From Lachnospiraceae bacterium (GTDB lineage: Bacteria; Bacillota; Clostridia; Lachnospirales; Lachnospiraceae), in the NCBI GenBank assembly GCA_009774395.1, contig VSNQ01000036.1, positions 1-35,173 on the forward strand: a DNA stretch of 35,173 nucleotides, written 5' to 3'. The notes beneath the pieces were generated by a model. That model searched no databases. It saw only the letters and a list, made by a program, of their open reading frames with translations, and had not been told where the DNA came from. Shown piece after piece: positions 8,360 to 17,509 of the stretch (within the stretch, counting starts at the first letter, position 1; the number at the start of each line of letters is the position of its first letter). The position numbers and the translations under genes were made by a program.

Positions 8360-9423
8360 TAATCCATTGCCTTCTCCTCACCATTTAATACGCGCATTGC
8401 GCCCTGTGCGAGTGCAAGCAGTTCATCCTCCCCGGGATATACGGTAAATGGTGCAATCCATTCTGCCCGTTCTTTTAATGCTGCAACAACATCTGCACCA
8501 TAAGCAATGCCGCCGGTTACAATAATTTGATCAACTTTGCCGTTTAGAACACAAGCCATAGAGCCGATATCTTTAGATACCTGCAGCAAGAATGCCTGTT
8601 TTGCTTCAGCCGCTTTTTCATCCCCTTCGTTTGCGCGCTTTGTGACTTCGCGCATATCGTTGGTTCCAAGATATGCATTAAAGCCACCTTTTCCTACGAC
8701 TTTGCTGTATACTTCTTTTTCAGAATATTTGCCAGAAAAGCACATTTTAATAAGTGCACCGCTTGGCACTGCACCAGCACGTTCTGGAGAAAAAGCGCCA
8801 TCGCCGTCTAAGGCGTTAAATACATCAATAACTTTTCCGTTTTCATGAGCGCCTACAGAAACGCCGCCGCCCATATGGACAACGATTAAACGTAGGGAAT
8901 CATAAGGTTTTCCGATTTCTTTTGCGTATCGTTTGGCAACCGCTTTTTGGTTCAACGCATGGAATACGCTGGTGCGGGGAAGTTCAGGAACGCCGGAATA
9001 TCTTGCAATCGGCATTAACTCATCTACAACAACAGGGTCAACAATGTAGGAAGGAACGCCGATAGAATCTGCGATTTCCCGTGCAAGAATACCGCCGAGG
9101 TTGGAAGCATGCTGCCCTTGTACCCCGACTTTTAAATCGGCAAGTAATGCGTCTGTTACTGCGTAAGTGCCGCCTGGAATCGGTTTTAACATTCCCCCGC
9201 GTCCGACAACGACATTTAAGGATTGAATATCAAAATTTTTCTCTGCTAACAAGTCTGTAATAATTTTCTTGCGGAAGTCTTTTTGATCTACAATGGTTGC
9301 ATACTGGGAAATTTCCTCTGTAGAATGGCGCAGAGTTTCCTCAAATAACAGGGTTTCATTTTCAAAAACACCAATTTTGGTTGAAGTGGAACCAGGATTA
9401 ATAATTAAACTTTTGATTGACAT
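8356..9423 (-). CDS. buk: Butyrate kinase
   Basis: The enzyme interconverts butyryl phosphate plus ADP with butyrate plus ATP, the energy-conserving last step of butyrate formation in the cytoplasm. It is an ASKHA-fold acetokinase-family protein of the usual 355-residue length. It opens with IINPGSTSTKIGVFENE, followed by VVGRGGMLKPIPGGTY, the phosphate-binding VHMGGGVSVGAHENGKVID, and ITGG-type IIVTGGIAYG. It lies 176 bases downstream of ptb on the same strand, the usual ptb-buk order in clostridia. The start ATG is fixed by the conserved first strand; its ribosome binding site (AGCAGG) is weak. Confidence 0.97.
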   Translation of the reverse strand: MSIKSLIINPGSTSTKIGVFENETLLFEETLRHSTEEISQYATIVDQKDFRKKIITDLLAEKNFDIQSLNVVVGRGGMLKPIPGGTYAVTDALLADLKVGVQGQHASNLGGILAREIADSIGVPSYIVDPVVVDELMPIARYSGVPELPRTSVFHALNQKAVAKRYAKEIGKPYDSLRLIVVHMGGGVSVGAHENGKVIDVFNALDGDGAFSPERAGAVPSGALIKMCFSGKYSEKEVYSKVVGKGGFNAYLGTNDMREVTKRANEGDEKAAEAKQAFLLQVSKDIGSMACVLNGKVDQIIVTGGIAYGADVVAALKERAEWIAPFTVYPGEDELLALAQGAMRVLNGEEKAMDY

Positions 9424-9599
9424 AGGTTTATGCCTGCTACTAAAAACATATACAAATGTATATATGCTAGATGATTTTTACCAACTAAGCCATCGGTACA
9501 AACCAGTAAAATCTTTTCCTTGACTTGATACTGGTTTTCATCTAAATAGCTTTTCCTTTCCTAAATTTTGTTTCATTAAAGTCTAGCATTTGTTATGTA
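9424..9599 (-). promoter_or_regulatory. Structured ptb-buk spacer
   Basis: The 176-base spacer holds a 9-bp perfect inverted repeat, AAACCAGTA (9500-9508) with TACTGGTTT (9529-9537). That hairpin is nested inside a wider pair, ATGCTAGA (9464-9471) with TCTAGCAT (9582-9589). It is long for an operon spacer and could set the ptb:buk transcript ratio. There is no T-run characteristic of a terminator. Confidence 0.45.
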
Positions 9600-10520
9600 T
9601 TATTTCTGGCGCTTTAAAGCTTCTGCGACTACTGCGGCAAGTGCGATAGAGTTCAGCTTTGCTTCGCAGGTGTCAGAACGTGAGGTTAAGATAACGGGAG
9701 CTGCTGTTCCTGTTAAAATATTGCCGTTCTTTACTTCGCAGAGGTGTGTCAGTGTCTTGTATACAAGATTTCCGGCATGAATATCTGGGAATAAAAGGAC
9801 ATCTGCATCTCCGGCAATCTTTCTGTCAGAACCGCCTTTGTGGCTTGCTGCTTCTTTGTCAATTGCCATATCCATAGAGAGCGGGCCGTCTACGATACAG
9901 CCAGTAATTTTGCCTTCGTCGTTCATCTTGGTAAGTTCTGCAGCATCTACAGTACAAGGCATCTTGGGGTTTACAACTTCAACGGCTGCAATTGGAGCAA
10001 CTTTTGGCTCTGCTATTCCACAGGCATGACAAACTGCTACCGTATTTTCGATAATTGCAACTTTATCCTCCAAGGTTGGATAGGTCATAAATGCAACATC
10101 TGTCAGGAATAAAAGATGATCAATGCCTTTTACTTCAAAAACGCAGACATGGGAGAGCGGCTTGCCAGTACGCAGCCCAACCTCTTTGTCAAGAACGCTC
10201 TTTAAGAAGTTTTTGGTATCAATTAAGCCTTTCATATACATATCGGCTTTTCCATTATGTACAAGACCGACTGCCGTTAATGCTGCCTGATTGTGATCTG
10301 TTTCGTTAATCACTTCATAATCGGATAAATCCATATTTAGTTTGGCAGCGATTTCCTTGATCTTGGATTCATCGCCGACAAGAATTGCATCAGCGATGCC
10401 CTGCTCCTTTGCCTCTTTGACAGCCTCTAAAACTGGCTCATCTTCCGCTACGGCTACGGCAACTTTTTTGCGGCTGCACTCGGCAACCTTTTTCAGTAAA
10501 TCTTCAAATCCTTTACTCAT
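9600..10520 (-). CDS. ptb: Phosphate butyryltransferase
   Basis: It converts butyryl-CoA and phosphate to butyryl phosphate and CoA, feeding butyrate kinase. It is a 306-residue protein of the phosphate acetyl/butyryltransferase family, with KKVAVAVAEDEPVLEAVKEA at the start, DMYMKGLIDTKNFLKSVL in the middle, and a late LLFPDIHAGNLVYKTL motif typical of PTA/PTB. An open frame extends upstream to 10682 without conserved sequence. The ATG at 10520 has GAGGTG 6 bases upstream and gives the family's normal length. It is the first gene of the ptb-buk unit and is divergent from the exporter genes. Confidence 0.96.
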   Translation of the reverse strand: MSKGFEDLLKKVAECSRKKVAVAVAEDEPVLEAVKEAKEQGIADAILVGDESKIKEIAAKLNMDLSDYEVINETDHNQAALTAVGLVHNGKADMYMKGLIDTKNFLKSVLDKEVGLRTGKPLSHVCVFEVKGIDHLLFLTDVAFMTYPTLEDKVAIIENTVAVCHACGIAEPKVAPIAAVEVVNPKMPCTVDAAELTKMNDEGKITGCIVDGPLSMDMAIDKEAASHKGGSDRKIAGDADVLLFPDIHAGNLVYKTLTHLCEVKNGNILTGTAAPVILTSRSDTCEAKLNSIALAAVVAEALKRQK

Positions 10521-10802
10521 TTGAAACACCTCATAATTATTTATTTTTGTTTTGGTTATACGTGATAAGTGTACTTGATAAAACTGTATTTTTCTTGTAT
10601 GATAATTGATAAACAATAAAATAAGAACTACAGAAATATCACCGCTTGTTAAAATAATAACACTTTGGAAAACAATGGTCAAGGCAATATAAGAAAAGAG
10701 TTTACAAGATTTTCTTTTTTATGCACATGGTCGTTTAAAGGAAATATAGTGATGCGGCAAATTGTAGTATATAAAAATTCAAAGAAGACAGGTGGAAAAA
10801 TT

Positions 10803-11672
10803 ATGGTGGAAAAAGAAGAACCAGGATTCGATTCTAAGACAAGCCAAAATACAAAGCAGGAAGTCGATCTGCAGTCAGATGAAGACAAAAGCCAAGAAAT
10901 GTATCAAGACGCAGGTTTGGTGGTGGAGCGTGCGCTGGATATTGGGGAGGCAATGCTGCGCTCTGGTGCGGAAATCCTGCGTGTGGAGGATACCATTCGG
11001 CGGATCTGTATGGCGTATGGCGGCGGAATTGTAGATGTATTTACGATTCTATCTCTGATAATTGTTAGTTGGAAGACAAACACGGGGGAAAATATAACAC
11101 AGACAAGGCGGATTTACTCCTACGTTACCAATTTGGAGCATTTGGAGGAATTAAACGCTTTGTCGCGCTATATCTGCACCGAGAAGCCTGATTGCTGTGA
11201 GATTGGCCTGAGAGCGGAGACAATTATGTGTAATGATAAAAAAGGAATCTCAAAATCGCGGATTGCAGGCTACCTTATGACAGCGTCGGCGTTTGCCATT
11301 TTTTTTGGGGGCGGTCTGCGCGACGGTCTTGCGGCAGGTATGGTTGCGTTAATTTTATTTGTGTGGGACTATTTGTTTGCGGCGGGCAGCAAAAACAGGG
11401 TTGTTTACAGCCTAATTATTTCAACTGTGGCAGGAATTGCCTGCATTTTAACTGTTTTAATCGGTGTAGGCGTGGATGTAGATAAAGTGATGATTGGAAG
11501 TATTATGCTGTTAATCCCAGGAATTAACTTAATGAACGCGCTGCGTGATATGATGTGTGGAGATATTATTACAGGGATTCTGCGCCTTGCGGAAGCGCTG
11601 ATGATGGCAGTAGCGATTGCAGCAGGATTTGGTATTGCAATTATGGGAATGGGAGGTTTGTTTCGGTGGTAA
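10803..11672 (+). CDS. Threonine/serine exporter family protein, ThrE N-terminal type (PF06738)
   Basis: This is a membrane protein predicted to act with the next gene product in export of small amino acids. The cytosolic domain (VVERALDIGEAMLRSGAEILRVEDTI) is characteristic of PF06738. After it come the membrane helices from about residue 155 onward, ending with LLIPGINLMNALRDMM and a Gly-rich final helix. The frame continues upstream to 10665, but AGGTGG (10790-10795) lies 7 bases before the ATG at 10803 and the added sequence is not conserved. The stop overlaps the start of the next gene, so the two are translationally coupled. Substrate specificity is inferred from family only. Confidence 0.88.
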   Translation: MVEKEEPGFDSKTSQNTKQEVDLQSDEDKSQEMYQDAGLVVERALDIGEAMLRSGAEILRVEDTIRRICMAYGGGIVDVFTILSLIIVSWKTNTGENITQTRRIYSYVTNLEHLEELNALSRYICTEKPDCCEIGLRAETIMCNDKKGISKSRIAGYLMTASAFAIFFGGGLRDGLAAGMVALILFVWDYLFAAGSKNRVVYSLIISTVAGIACILTVLIGVGVDVDKVMIGSIMLLIPGINLMNALRDMMCGDIITGILRLAEALMMAVAIAAGFGIAIMGMGGLFRW

Positions 11673-12148
11673 TGATTTTTTTGCAGAAATATTTAGAAAT
11701 GATTGTAACGTCGATTATTGGGACATTTGGCTTTTGCCTGCTGTTTCATGTGAAAAAGAATAAGCTTCTATACGCCTGTGCAGGCGGTGCACTTTCGATA
11801 ATTGTATATTTTGTTTGTGTTGAGATAGGTCTGTCGCTGCTTATGCAAAATATGATACCAGCAGCGGTTGCTACATTGTATGCAGAAATTATTGCGCGTG
11901 TCGTAAAGGCACCGGCAACAGTATTCTTAATACCTGGAGTTATCCCGTTAACACCTGGCGGCAAGCTGTACTATACAATGCGTACAATTATTGACGGAAA
12001 CGAATCAGAAGTTGACGGATTGGGGAACGAAACTGTTGTGATTGCGCTTGGAATTGCGGTGGGGATTGTGTTGGTTTCGCTGGTGTTCTATCAAATCAGT
12101 CATCGGTATGTGCGTTTTCAGATACGATTTGGTGAAACCATGAAATAA
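11666..12148 (+). CDS. Threonine/serine exporter, DUF3815/ThrE C-terminal type (PF12821)
   Basis: This is the second subunit of the split ThrE-like transporter: about 160 residues with four to five hydrophobic helices and the family motif PATVFLIPGVIPLTPGGKLYYTM. In Corynebacterium ThrE the two halves are fused; separate overlapping genes are usual in Firmicutes. Two starts fit: GTG at 11666 (9 bases after GGAGG, overlapping the previous gene by 7) and ATG at 11672 (1-base overlap). The GTG is preferred on spacing. The gene ends the two-gene operon. Confidence 0.87.
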   Translation: MVMIFLQKYLEMIVTSIIGTFGFCLLFHVKKNKLLYACAGGALSIIVYFVCVEIGLSLLMQNMIPAAVATLYAEIIARVVKAPATVFLIPGVIPLTPGGKLYYTMRTIIDGNESEVDGLGNETVVIALGIAVGIVLVSLVFYQISHRYVRFQIRFGETMK

Positions 12149-12318
12149 ATTACTGACCAATGTGCATATAAAAAAGCGTGAAAGAATTTGACAAAACTTT
12201 CATAATTTGTTTGTGCCTTGGGAAGGAATGGCAAAAAATATAGAAAATGTGTGGTATAAAAACAATTTGCCTATCATATATTTAGAACAATGACCAAAGG
12301 AAGCTTGAGGTAGAGCAA

Positions 12319-14061
12319 GTGACCTGCAAAGAGCGGATTTTATCCAATGATTATGTGGATGTACTGTTTGATTTTGTGTTTCCGAAGGAATATAACATAG
12401 AGTCACAGGCAGATTACTGTTATCATTCTCTCAATGGAAATCTCGGAATTTTTTTTATTGAACGGAGCGCGGTGGTTGGGGAATCAAATGCGATACGTTC
12501 TTATTATTCTTTTTTGCCAAAATGTTATGGTTTAATGGAATTAGGAACAGAAAACAAGTTGAAGGCGGCGCAGGATGATAACTTAAATACACTGGCGCTT
12601 ACGGAATCTGGAATTTTGTCAGTGCAGAGAGGGCCGCTGAATTTAACGGGTAAGAATGTTACAATTGGTTTTATTGATACAGGAGTCCGTTATCAGGATC
12701 CCGTTTTTCTAGATATCGGGGGAAAAAGCCGTATTGTCAGTATTTGGGATCAGACAATCCAGACAGGTACGCCGCCGGAAGGGTTTGAATATGGGACAGA
12801 ATATACCAATGAAATGCTCAATGAGGCGTTGGCAAACGATAATCCGCTTTCGGTTGTACCAAGCACGGATGCAAATGGACATGGTAGTGTAATGGCGAGC
12901 GTGGCAGCGGGAAGCTTATTGGAGGGAGGGCGTTTTATTGGTGCTGCACCGGATAGTCGGATAGCAGTAGTTAAGCTAAAAGAAGCAAAGCCGTATCTTA
13001 GAGAACTTTATAAAATTCCGCCGGGTGTGCCATGTTATAGCGAATCGGATATTTTAATGGCGATACAATATTTGCAAAAATATGTGCAGATTTTATCGCG
13101 GCCGCTTGTGATCTGCCTTGGTATTGGCACTAGTATGGGCGATCATACGGGTTCTGGTATTCTTGGAACATTTATGCAGTATCTAGGCAGACAGAAAAGT
13201 CGTATTTTTGTCGTTGCGGGCGGAAATGAGGGCAATTCTTCCCATCATTTTTTTGGTGAGATAAGTGAACGAGAGCCGTATCAGGATATTGAACTGCGTG
13301 TTGGGGAAAACGAAAGGGGATTTATTATGGATTTGTGGGGAAATGCGCCCTACTATTATAATGCAACCATTCGTTCGCCTGGCGGAGAATACGTGCGTTG
13401 GAACAGCCCAAGAGATGCAACAAGACGCGAATTTACTTTTATTTATGAAAGAACACATTTAATCATCGAGAATCTGTTGGTAGAGCAAGCGTCAGGGTCG
13501 GAATTTATTCGCTTTCGTTTTATTGATCCAACAGAAGGCATTTGGACAATACGCATTAATTCAGAGGGGAATACAATTGGTGGGAGTTTTGATGTCTGGC
13601 TGCCGATTACGCAATTTTTATCATCAAATACCTATTTTTTGGAATCCAGCCCCAAAACAACAATCACGGAACCCGCATATGTGCACAGTGCAGTATCAGT
13701 GGCAAATTATCAAATGATAAATAACAGCATTGCCACTTCGTCTGGCAGGGGGTATGCAAGGGACAATTATGTAGTGCCAGATGTGGCAGCCCCGGGGGTT
13801 GATGTATCAACACCTTTTGGTGAGCGCAGCGGCTCGAGTGTTTCGGCAGCAATTACGGCAGGCGCTTGCGCGCAGCTTTTGGAATGGGCAGTTGTCAATA
13901 GCAATGACGTTTTGGTAAACTCTACGAATATCAAGAATTATCTAATACGCGGCGCACGTCGGGAAAGTTATCTGGAATATCCTAACCGTGAATGGGGCTA
14001 CGGGCGTCTTGATGTGCAAGGCGTTTTCGATTCACTGGCGGGATTGGGGCAGGGGACGTAG
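12319..14061 (+). CDS. S8 family subtilisin-like serine protease, Csp-like
   Basis: A 580-residue subtilase with the complete triad: Asp120 in VTIGFIDTGV, His188 in DANGHGSVMAS, Ser507 in SGSSVSA (usually SGTSVSA), and the oxyanion Asn303 in VAGGNEG. An insert of about 150 residues between Asn303 and the Ser region is typical of the clostridial CspABC-related group. The N-terminal ~95 residues look like a prodomain, and no signal peptide is seen. Csp proteases of Clostridium process cortex hydrolase SleC during spore germination, and that role is possible here. Many Lachnospiraceae paralogues, however, have no tested role. The start is GTG with GAGG 8 bases upstream. A foldback element follows the stop. 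Confidence 0.92.
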   Translation: MTCKERILSNDYVDVLFDFVFPKEYNIESQADYCYHSLNGNLGIFFIERSAVVGESNAIRSYYSFLPKCYGLMELGTENKLKAAQDDNLNTLALTESGILSVQRGPLNLTGKNVTIGFIDTGVRYQDPVFLDIGGKSRIVSIWDQTIQTGTPPEGFEYGTEYTNEMLNEALANDNPLSVVPSTDANGHGSVMASVAAGSLLEGGRFIGAAPDSRIAVVKLKEAKPYLRELYKIPPGVPCYSESDILMAIQYLQKYVQILSRPLVICLGIGTSMGDHTGSGILGTFMQYLGRQKSRIFVVAGGNEGNSSHHFFGEISEREPYQDIELRVGENERGFIMDLWGNAPYYYNATIRSPGGEYVRWNSPRDATRREFTFIYERTHLIIENLLVEQASGSEFIRFRFIDPTEGIWTIRINSEGNTIGGSFDVWLPITQFLSSNTYFLESSPKTTITEPAYVHSAVSVANYQMINNSIATSSGRGYARDNYVVPDVAAPGVDVSTPFGERSGSSVSAAITAGACAQLLEWAVVNSNDVLVNSTNIKNYLIRGARRESYLEYPNREWGYGRLDVQGVFDSLAGLGQGT

Positions 14062-14069
14062 AAGGTAAT

Positions 14070-14168
14070 GGGGCTATCGGAAAAGAATGCTATTTCTTCA
14101 ATATATCACAGGATACATTCGTTATCACTACCATATATTGTAGCAGAATTATATTTTCCGACAGCCCC
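14070..14168. repeat. 99-bp foldback element, GGGGCTRTCGG arms (copy 2)
   Basis: Arms 14070-14084 and 14154-14168 match at 14 of 15 positions, and an internal CAATATAT/ATATATTG pair lies within. Length, arms and internal stem parallel the element at 2159-2256. It again separates convergent genes. Confidence 0.7.
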
Positions 14169-14187
14169 TTGTTTTAGTGCATATTTA

Positions 14188-16086
14188 TTATAAATCTTCT
14201 TCCTCTAACACAAAAAACGCTGCATTATATGACAGCATATCACGATTTTTATAATCAAACAGCACATATTTAGGAGAATCCATATTCTTGGTGCATTCCG
14301 TAGGATTTTGCAAGCCATTCCATACTGCATACGAAAAACGTTCGATATGTGTCATTCTTGCAATTTGCGCTTCCTGTAGTCCGCAATAGCTTTTCAGCAT
14401 CCGCGGTTCTTCTGTTTCCTTTTTATAAAACTGCCGCAGCATTGATTTTGACAATGTATATTCCGGTGCGAACGCGGGGCGGCTTTTGCTGTTTTCACGC
14501 AAATATAGATCAAATGTAAGAAGTTCCGCAAAAAGCTGCTGTTTCTCTGGTACAGTAGCGCTGGCAAAGTCTAGAAGCACTTGATAGCGGTATACCCGTG
14601 CAGGTGTATTGACAAAATAACCATTGTCCTGATAATAGTCTGCCAATGCTTCGTACATTTGAAATGGGGAAGAAAATTCCAGCGCAAGTACAGGCAGCGT
14701 ATGGGTAAATTGGCAGCTATTATAGTAGAGTTCAACCATTTCCTCAATATTTTTTAAATTAAGTGTATCTGTAAAGCGCAGCCACTTGGTATAGAGCACC
14801 TCATAAGGTGGTTTGGACTGGCAGACAATCCCATATTCTGGCGCTATTTCTTCCATTGGAGAACCTTTTAAAACCTTTAAAAAACCAAGCTGTAGCTGGT
14901 GTGGAGTCATATTGTAGACCTCGTTAAAGGAGTTTGCAAAAGTTGGATAATCTTCATAGGGAAGTCCTGCAATAAGATCAAGGTGCTGGTGGATATTATG
15001 AAAACTGCGCACTTTTGCTACATTTTTGCGTAATTTGTCTAAATCCATACGGCGATTTATGGCTTCCAGAGTGGGAGCATACGTTGATTGTACGCCAATT
15101 TCCAACTGGATTAGTCCTATACGCATCTGCGCTAAAAGTGCAAGTTGTTCTTCTGTCAGCAAATCTGCTGCTATTTCAAAGTGAAAATTTGTAACGCCAT
15201 TATCATGTTTTAGAAGATAACGCCATATAGCAGAGGCATGGGCAGCGTTACAGTTAAAGGTACGGTCAATAAATTTTACCTGTTTTACATGGTGATCCAG
15301 GAAAAATTGCAGTTCTTTTTGAACCATTTCCAAGCTGCGCAGACGTACTTTATCGGTATGATAATCCTTTTGTATAGAAAAATGCCCGTCGGTATCCGGC
15401 ATTGCGGATGTGGGCGCAGCAGTTGTGGGACTTAGCAAATCTTTTTTGGTATTTTCATTCGCATATTGACTATGAGCAGCAGAAAGGCAGTATGCACAGC
15501 GAAAAGGGCAGCCGCGCTGCGATTCATAGTAAATGATTCGATTTTCAAAGGCGTCTAATAGATTCTCAGCATCATAGGGAAAAGGCAGGCTGTCGATTGC
15601 AACTGGTGTACGCATTCCTGTATAACTGCCGTGATACAGGATTCCTTTTATATCGAGTAAACTGCCTTTACCTGTCCAATAATACACTGCTAATTCTCGA
15701 AAAGTTTCTTCGCCTTCCCCAATCATAATGCCAGTAAGCAGCGGATATTTGGAAAGAATTTCTTCTGTATGGAAAGAAACCTCAGGCCCGCCAAGCCAAA
15801 TCTGTGTATCCGGTAGGATTTTGGGCAGTTCCAAAAGGATATTCTGCACCATTTCCCAGTTCCAGATATAACAGGAAAAAGCGGCAACATCGGGTTTTTT
15901 TGCATATAAATCAGCAAGAACTGCTGATACAGGTTGATTGATTGTATATTCAGCAAGTGATACGCCGCAGCCGTCAGGACGGTTGGTGCAATAGCGATCC
16001 ACATATGCCTTTAGGCAGTAAATCGCAGGATTAGAGTGAATATATTTCGCATTGATGCCGATCAAAAGAATATTGGAATAACTCAT
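14188..16086 (-). CDS. B12-binding/radical SAM protein with DUF4080
   Basis: A 632-residue enzyme with an N-terminal Rossmann-like B12-binding-type domain (WLGGPEVSFHTEEIL, GEGEETFREL), followed by a radical SAM core with the 4Fe-4S ligands Cys193, Cys197 and Cys200 in GCPFRCAYC. The His of a base-off DxHxxG motif is not visible. The barrel includes VKFIDRTFNCN and LIQLEIGVQSTYAPTLEAINR, as in MiaB/HemN-like Elp3 folds. The last ~180 residues match the DUF4080 type of extension. The reaction is unknown. It is probably monocistronic, with AAAGGAAAT upstream of the ATG. Confidence 0.9.
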   Translation of the reverse strand: MSYSNILLIGINAKYIHSNPAIYCLKAYVDRYCTNRPDGCGVSLAEYTINQPVSAVLADLYAKKPDVAAFSCYIWNWEMVQNILLELPKILPDTQIWLGGPEVSFHTEEILSKYPLLTGIMIGEGEETFRELAVYYWTGKGSLLDIKGILYHGSYTGMRTPVAIDSLPFPYDAENLLDAFENRIIYYESQRGCPFRCAYCLSAAHSQYANENTKKDLLSPTTAAPTSAMPDTDGHFSIQKDYHTDKVRLRSLEMVQKELQFFLDHHVKQVKFIDRTFNCNAAHASAIWRYLLKHDNGVTNFHFEIAADLLTEEQLALLAQMRIGLIQLEIGVQSTYAPTLEAINRRMDLDKLRKNVAKVRSFHNIHQHLDLIAGLPYEDYPTFANSFNEVYNMTPHQLQLGFLKVLKGSPMEEIAPEYGIVCQSKPPYEVLYTKWLRFTDTLNLKNIEEMVELYYNSCQFTHTLPVLALEFSSPFQMYEALADYYQDNGYFVNTPARVYRYQVLLDFASATVPEKQQLFAELLTFDLYLRENSKSRPAFAPEYTLSKSMLRQFYKKETEEPRMLKSYCGLQEAQIARMTHIERFSYAVWNGLQNPTECTKNMDSPKYVLFDYKNRDMLSYNAAFFVLEEEDL

Positions 16087-16243
16087 AAATCATTTCCTTT
16101 TTATTTGTTGTAGATTGTATAGGGGCTGTCGTATATGCTATGTCTTGTTCGTGCTTTATATTATACATTTTTTCTTGGGGCTGCGTCAATGAAAATGCGA
16201 AAATAACAGAAAACGGTAACGAAAACGGATATCACTTCAGAAC

Positions 16244-16271
16244 TTGAAATAATTGCTAAAACTGATATAAT
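16244..16271 (+). promoter_or_regulatory. Promoter of the LytTR operon
   Basis: TTGAAA (16244-16249) and a perfect TATAAT (16266-16271) are 16 bases apart. The start codon is about 100 bases further on, leaving a leader with a GAATCTT direct duplication near 16333-16347 that could be a regulator site. Confidence 0.7.
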
Positions 16272-16379
16272 AGATAAGGAAAATCAAATGAATCAGAGCG
16301 GTCATAAGATATTCAAAGAATCGGTGTTTCGGAATCTTGAATCTTGAATTGCAGATGTGCAAAAAATAGGCGGTAACAG

Positions 16380-16823
16380 ATGAAACTATGGATAGAACAA
16401 AACGACACACAGGAAGAAACGGAAATCCATATTAAATGCGGGATGATTAATGCGGATTTGCAACGTATTATCAATGAAATTCATGCATTAATGTTTTCCC
16501 TTCCCGTGTTAAAGGACGGGGCAGTCAGCAAGATTTCTTTAGATGAAATATTTTATATTGAGAGCGTAGAAGAAAAGACGTTTGTGTATTCCAAAGCGGA
16601 AGTGTACACTTGCGAATATAAGCTTTATGAGATAGAAGAAAAAATCGGGAAATACAGTTTTGCGCGTATCAGTAAATCAACCATTGTTAATATCTGCAAA
16701 ATTTTGGAAATAAAACCCCAGATAAACGGACGGTTTGAGGCGCTGCTTGACAATGGAGAGCGTCAGATTGTAAACCGGCATTATGTAAATGGATTGAAAG
16801 AAAAGTTTTTAAGAGAAATATGA
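16380..16823 (+). CDS. LytTR-domain DNA-binding regulator
   Basis: A 147-residue transcription regulator with no receiver domain. After a short N-terminal strand-helix segment, the LytTR DNA-binding domain runs from about residue 45: VSKISLDEIFYIESVEEKTFVYSKAEVYTCEYKLYEIEEKI, then FARISKSTIVNICKI and NRHYVNGLKEKFL. All are classic for LytTR. Stand-alone LytTR genes followed by a DUF3021 membrane protein form a widespread pair in Firmicutes, in which the membrane partner is thought to restrain the regulator. AGGCGG lies 7 bases before the ATG. It is the first gene of a two-gene operon behind a good promoter. Confidence 0.93.
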   Translation: MKLWIEQNDTQEETEIHIKCGMINADLQRIINEIHALMFSLPVLKDGAVSKISLDEIFYIESVEEKTFVYSKAEVYTCEYKLYEIEEKIGKYSFARISKSTIVNICKILEIKPQINGRFEALLDNGERQIVNRHYVNGLKEKFLREI

Positions 16824-16859
16824 AAGTGAAACGTATATTCGAGAAGGGCGGCGAAGTAA

Positions 16860-17291
16860 TTGGAAAAAAAGGGAAATTATATCAGTAGGGTACTGAAAAC
16901 AATTGTAAGTTTTACAATATCCTATGCATTTGTAGTGATAATGTATGTGTTAATAAGCGAAATTGGAGTGTTTGACCCAATAGACAATCAGAAAGCGATA
17001 CAGCTTTTGAACATCTGCTTTGTGATTGCGGCATTTCATTTTATAATAGGATTTTGGAATATACAATCGGGTATACTGATGGTTTCTTTGTACTTTGGCG
17101 TTGTGGTTGTAGTTGTAGGGGTTATGGGAGGTGTTGTGTACGATTTCTTGGATATGAATGCCGCATTTTTGGTATGCCTTACGATTATGCTTCTGATTGT
17201 CTTTACAGCGACATTTTTACTGGCATATTATGAGGATTGCAAAAAAGTTTGGGAGATTAATGAAATAATTAAGAAAAATAAAAAAATATAA
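16860..17291 (+). CDS. DUF3021 family membrane protein
   Basis: A 143-residue protein with four hydrophobic helices (residues about 15-32, 45-63, 68-88, 100-121) and basic ends, starting GNYISRVLKTIVSFTISYAF. Size, topology and its position directly behind a LytTR gene identify it as DUF3021. The start codon is TTG, a weak start that may keep its level below that of the regulator. The gap to the LytTR gene is 36 bases and an intrinsic terminator follows the stop. Its likely job, by analogy with LytTR regulatory systems, is to inhibit the upstream regulator at the membrane. Confidence 0.87.
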   Translation: MEKKGNYISRVLKTIVSFTISYAFVVIMYVLISEIGVFDPIDNQKAIQLLNICFVIAAFHFIIGFWNIQSGILMVSLYFGVVVVVVGVMGGVVYDFLDMNAAFLVCLTIMLLIVFTATFLLAYYEDCKKVWEINEIIKKNKKI

Positions 17292-17305
17292 CAGCATTTT
17301 GCCTG

Positions 17306-17341
17306 CCCTTTTCGGTAACTTACCGGAAAGGGACTTTTTTT
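17306..17341 (+). terminator. Intrinsic terminator of the LytTR operon
   Basis: CCCTTTTCGGT (17306-17316) pairs with ACCGGAAAGGG (17322-17332) with one G:T wobble, followed by a seven-base T-run. Confidence 0.95.
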
Positions 17342-17438
17342 GCCCTTGAAAAAGTGCTATAGTTGATTCGCTGTTATACTCATGAGCGATACATTTTACC
17401 ATACCACTCAAAATATTTACGCTCATAAATCAGCAGTA

Positions 17439-17468
17439 TTGGCAAATTTAAGCGTTCGCCAGTATAAA
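17439..17468 (+). promoter_or_regulatory. Possible promoter of the amide hydrolase gene
   Basis: TTGGCA and TATAAA are 18 bases apart, about 40 bases before the start codon. Upstream is a short inverted pair ATGAGCG/CGCTCAT spanning roughly 17382-17426. The remainder of the 17342-17509 gap shows nothing else. Confidence 0.45.
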
Positions 17469-17509
17469 TTCTATAATTTGAAAAAGAATAAAAAAGGAGA
17501 AAAATTTTT

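Noticed and set aside
16122..16131. Another GGGGCTGTCG element upstream of the radical SAM gene
   Set aside because: Only the left arm is present; a nearby GGGGCTGCG is a direct, not inverted, copy, so no foldback can form.
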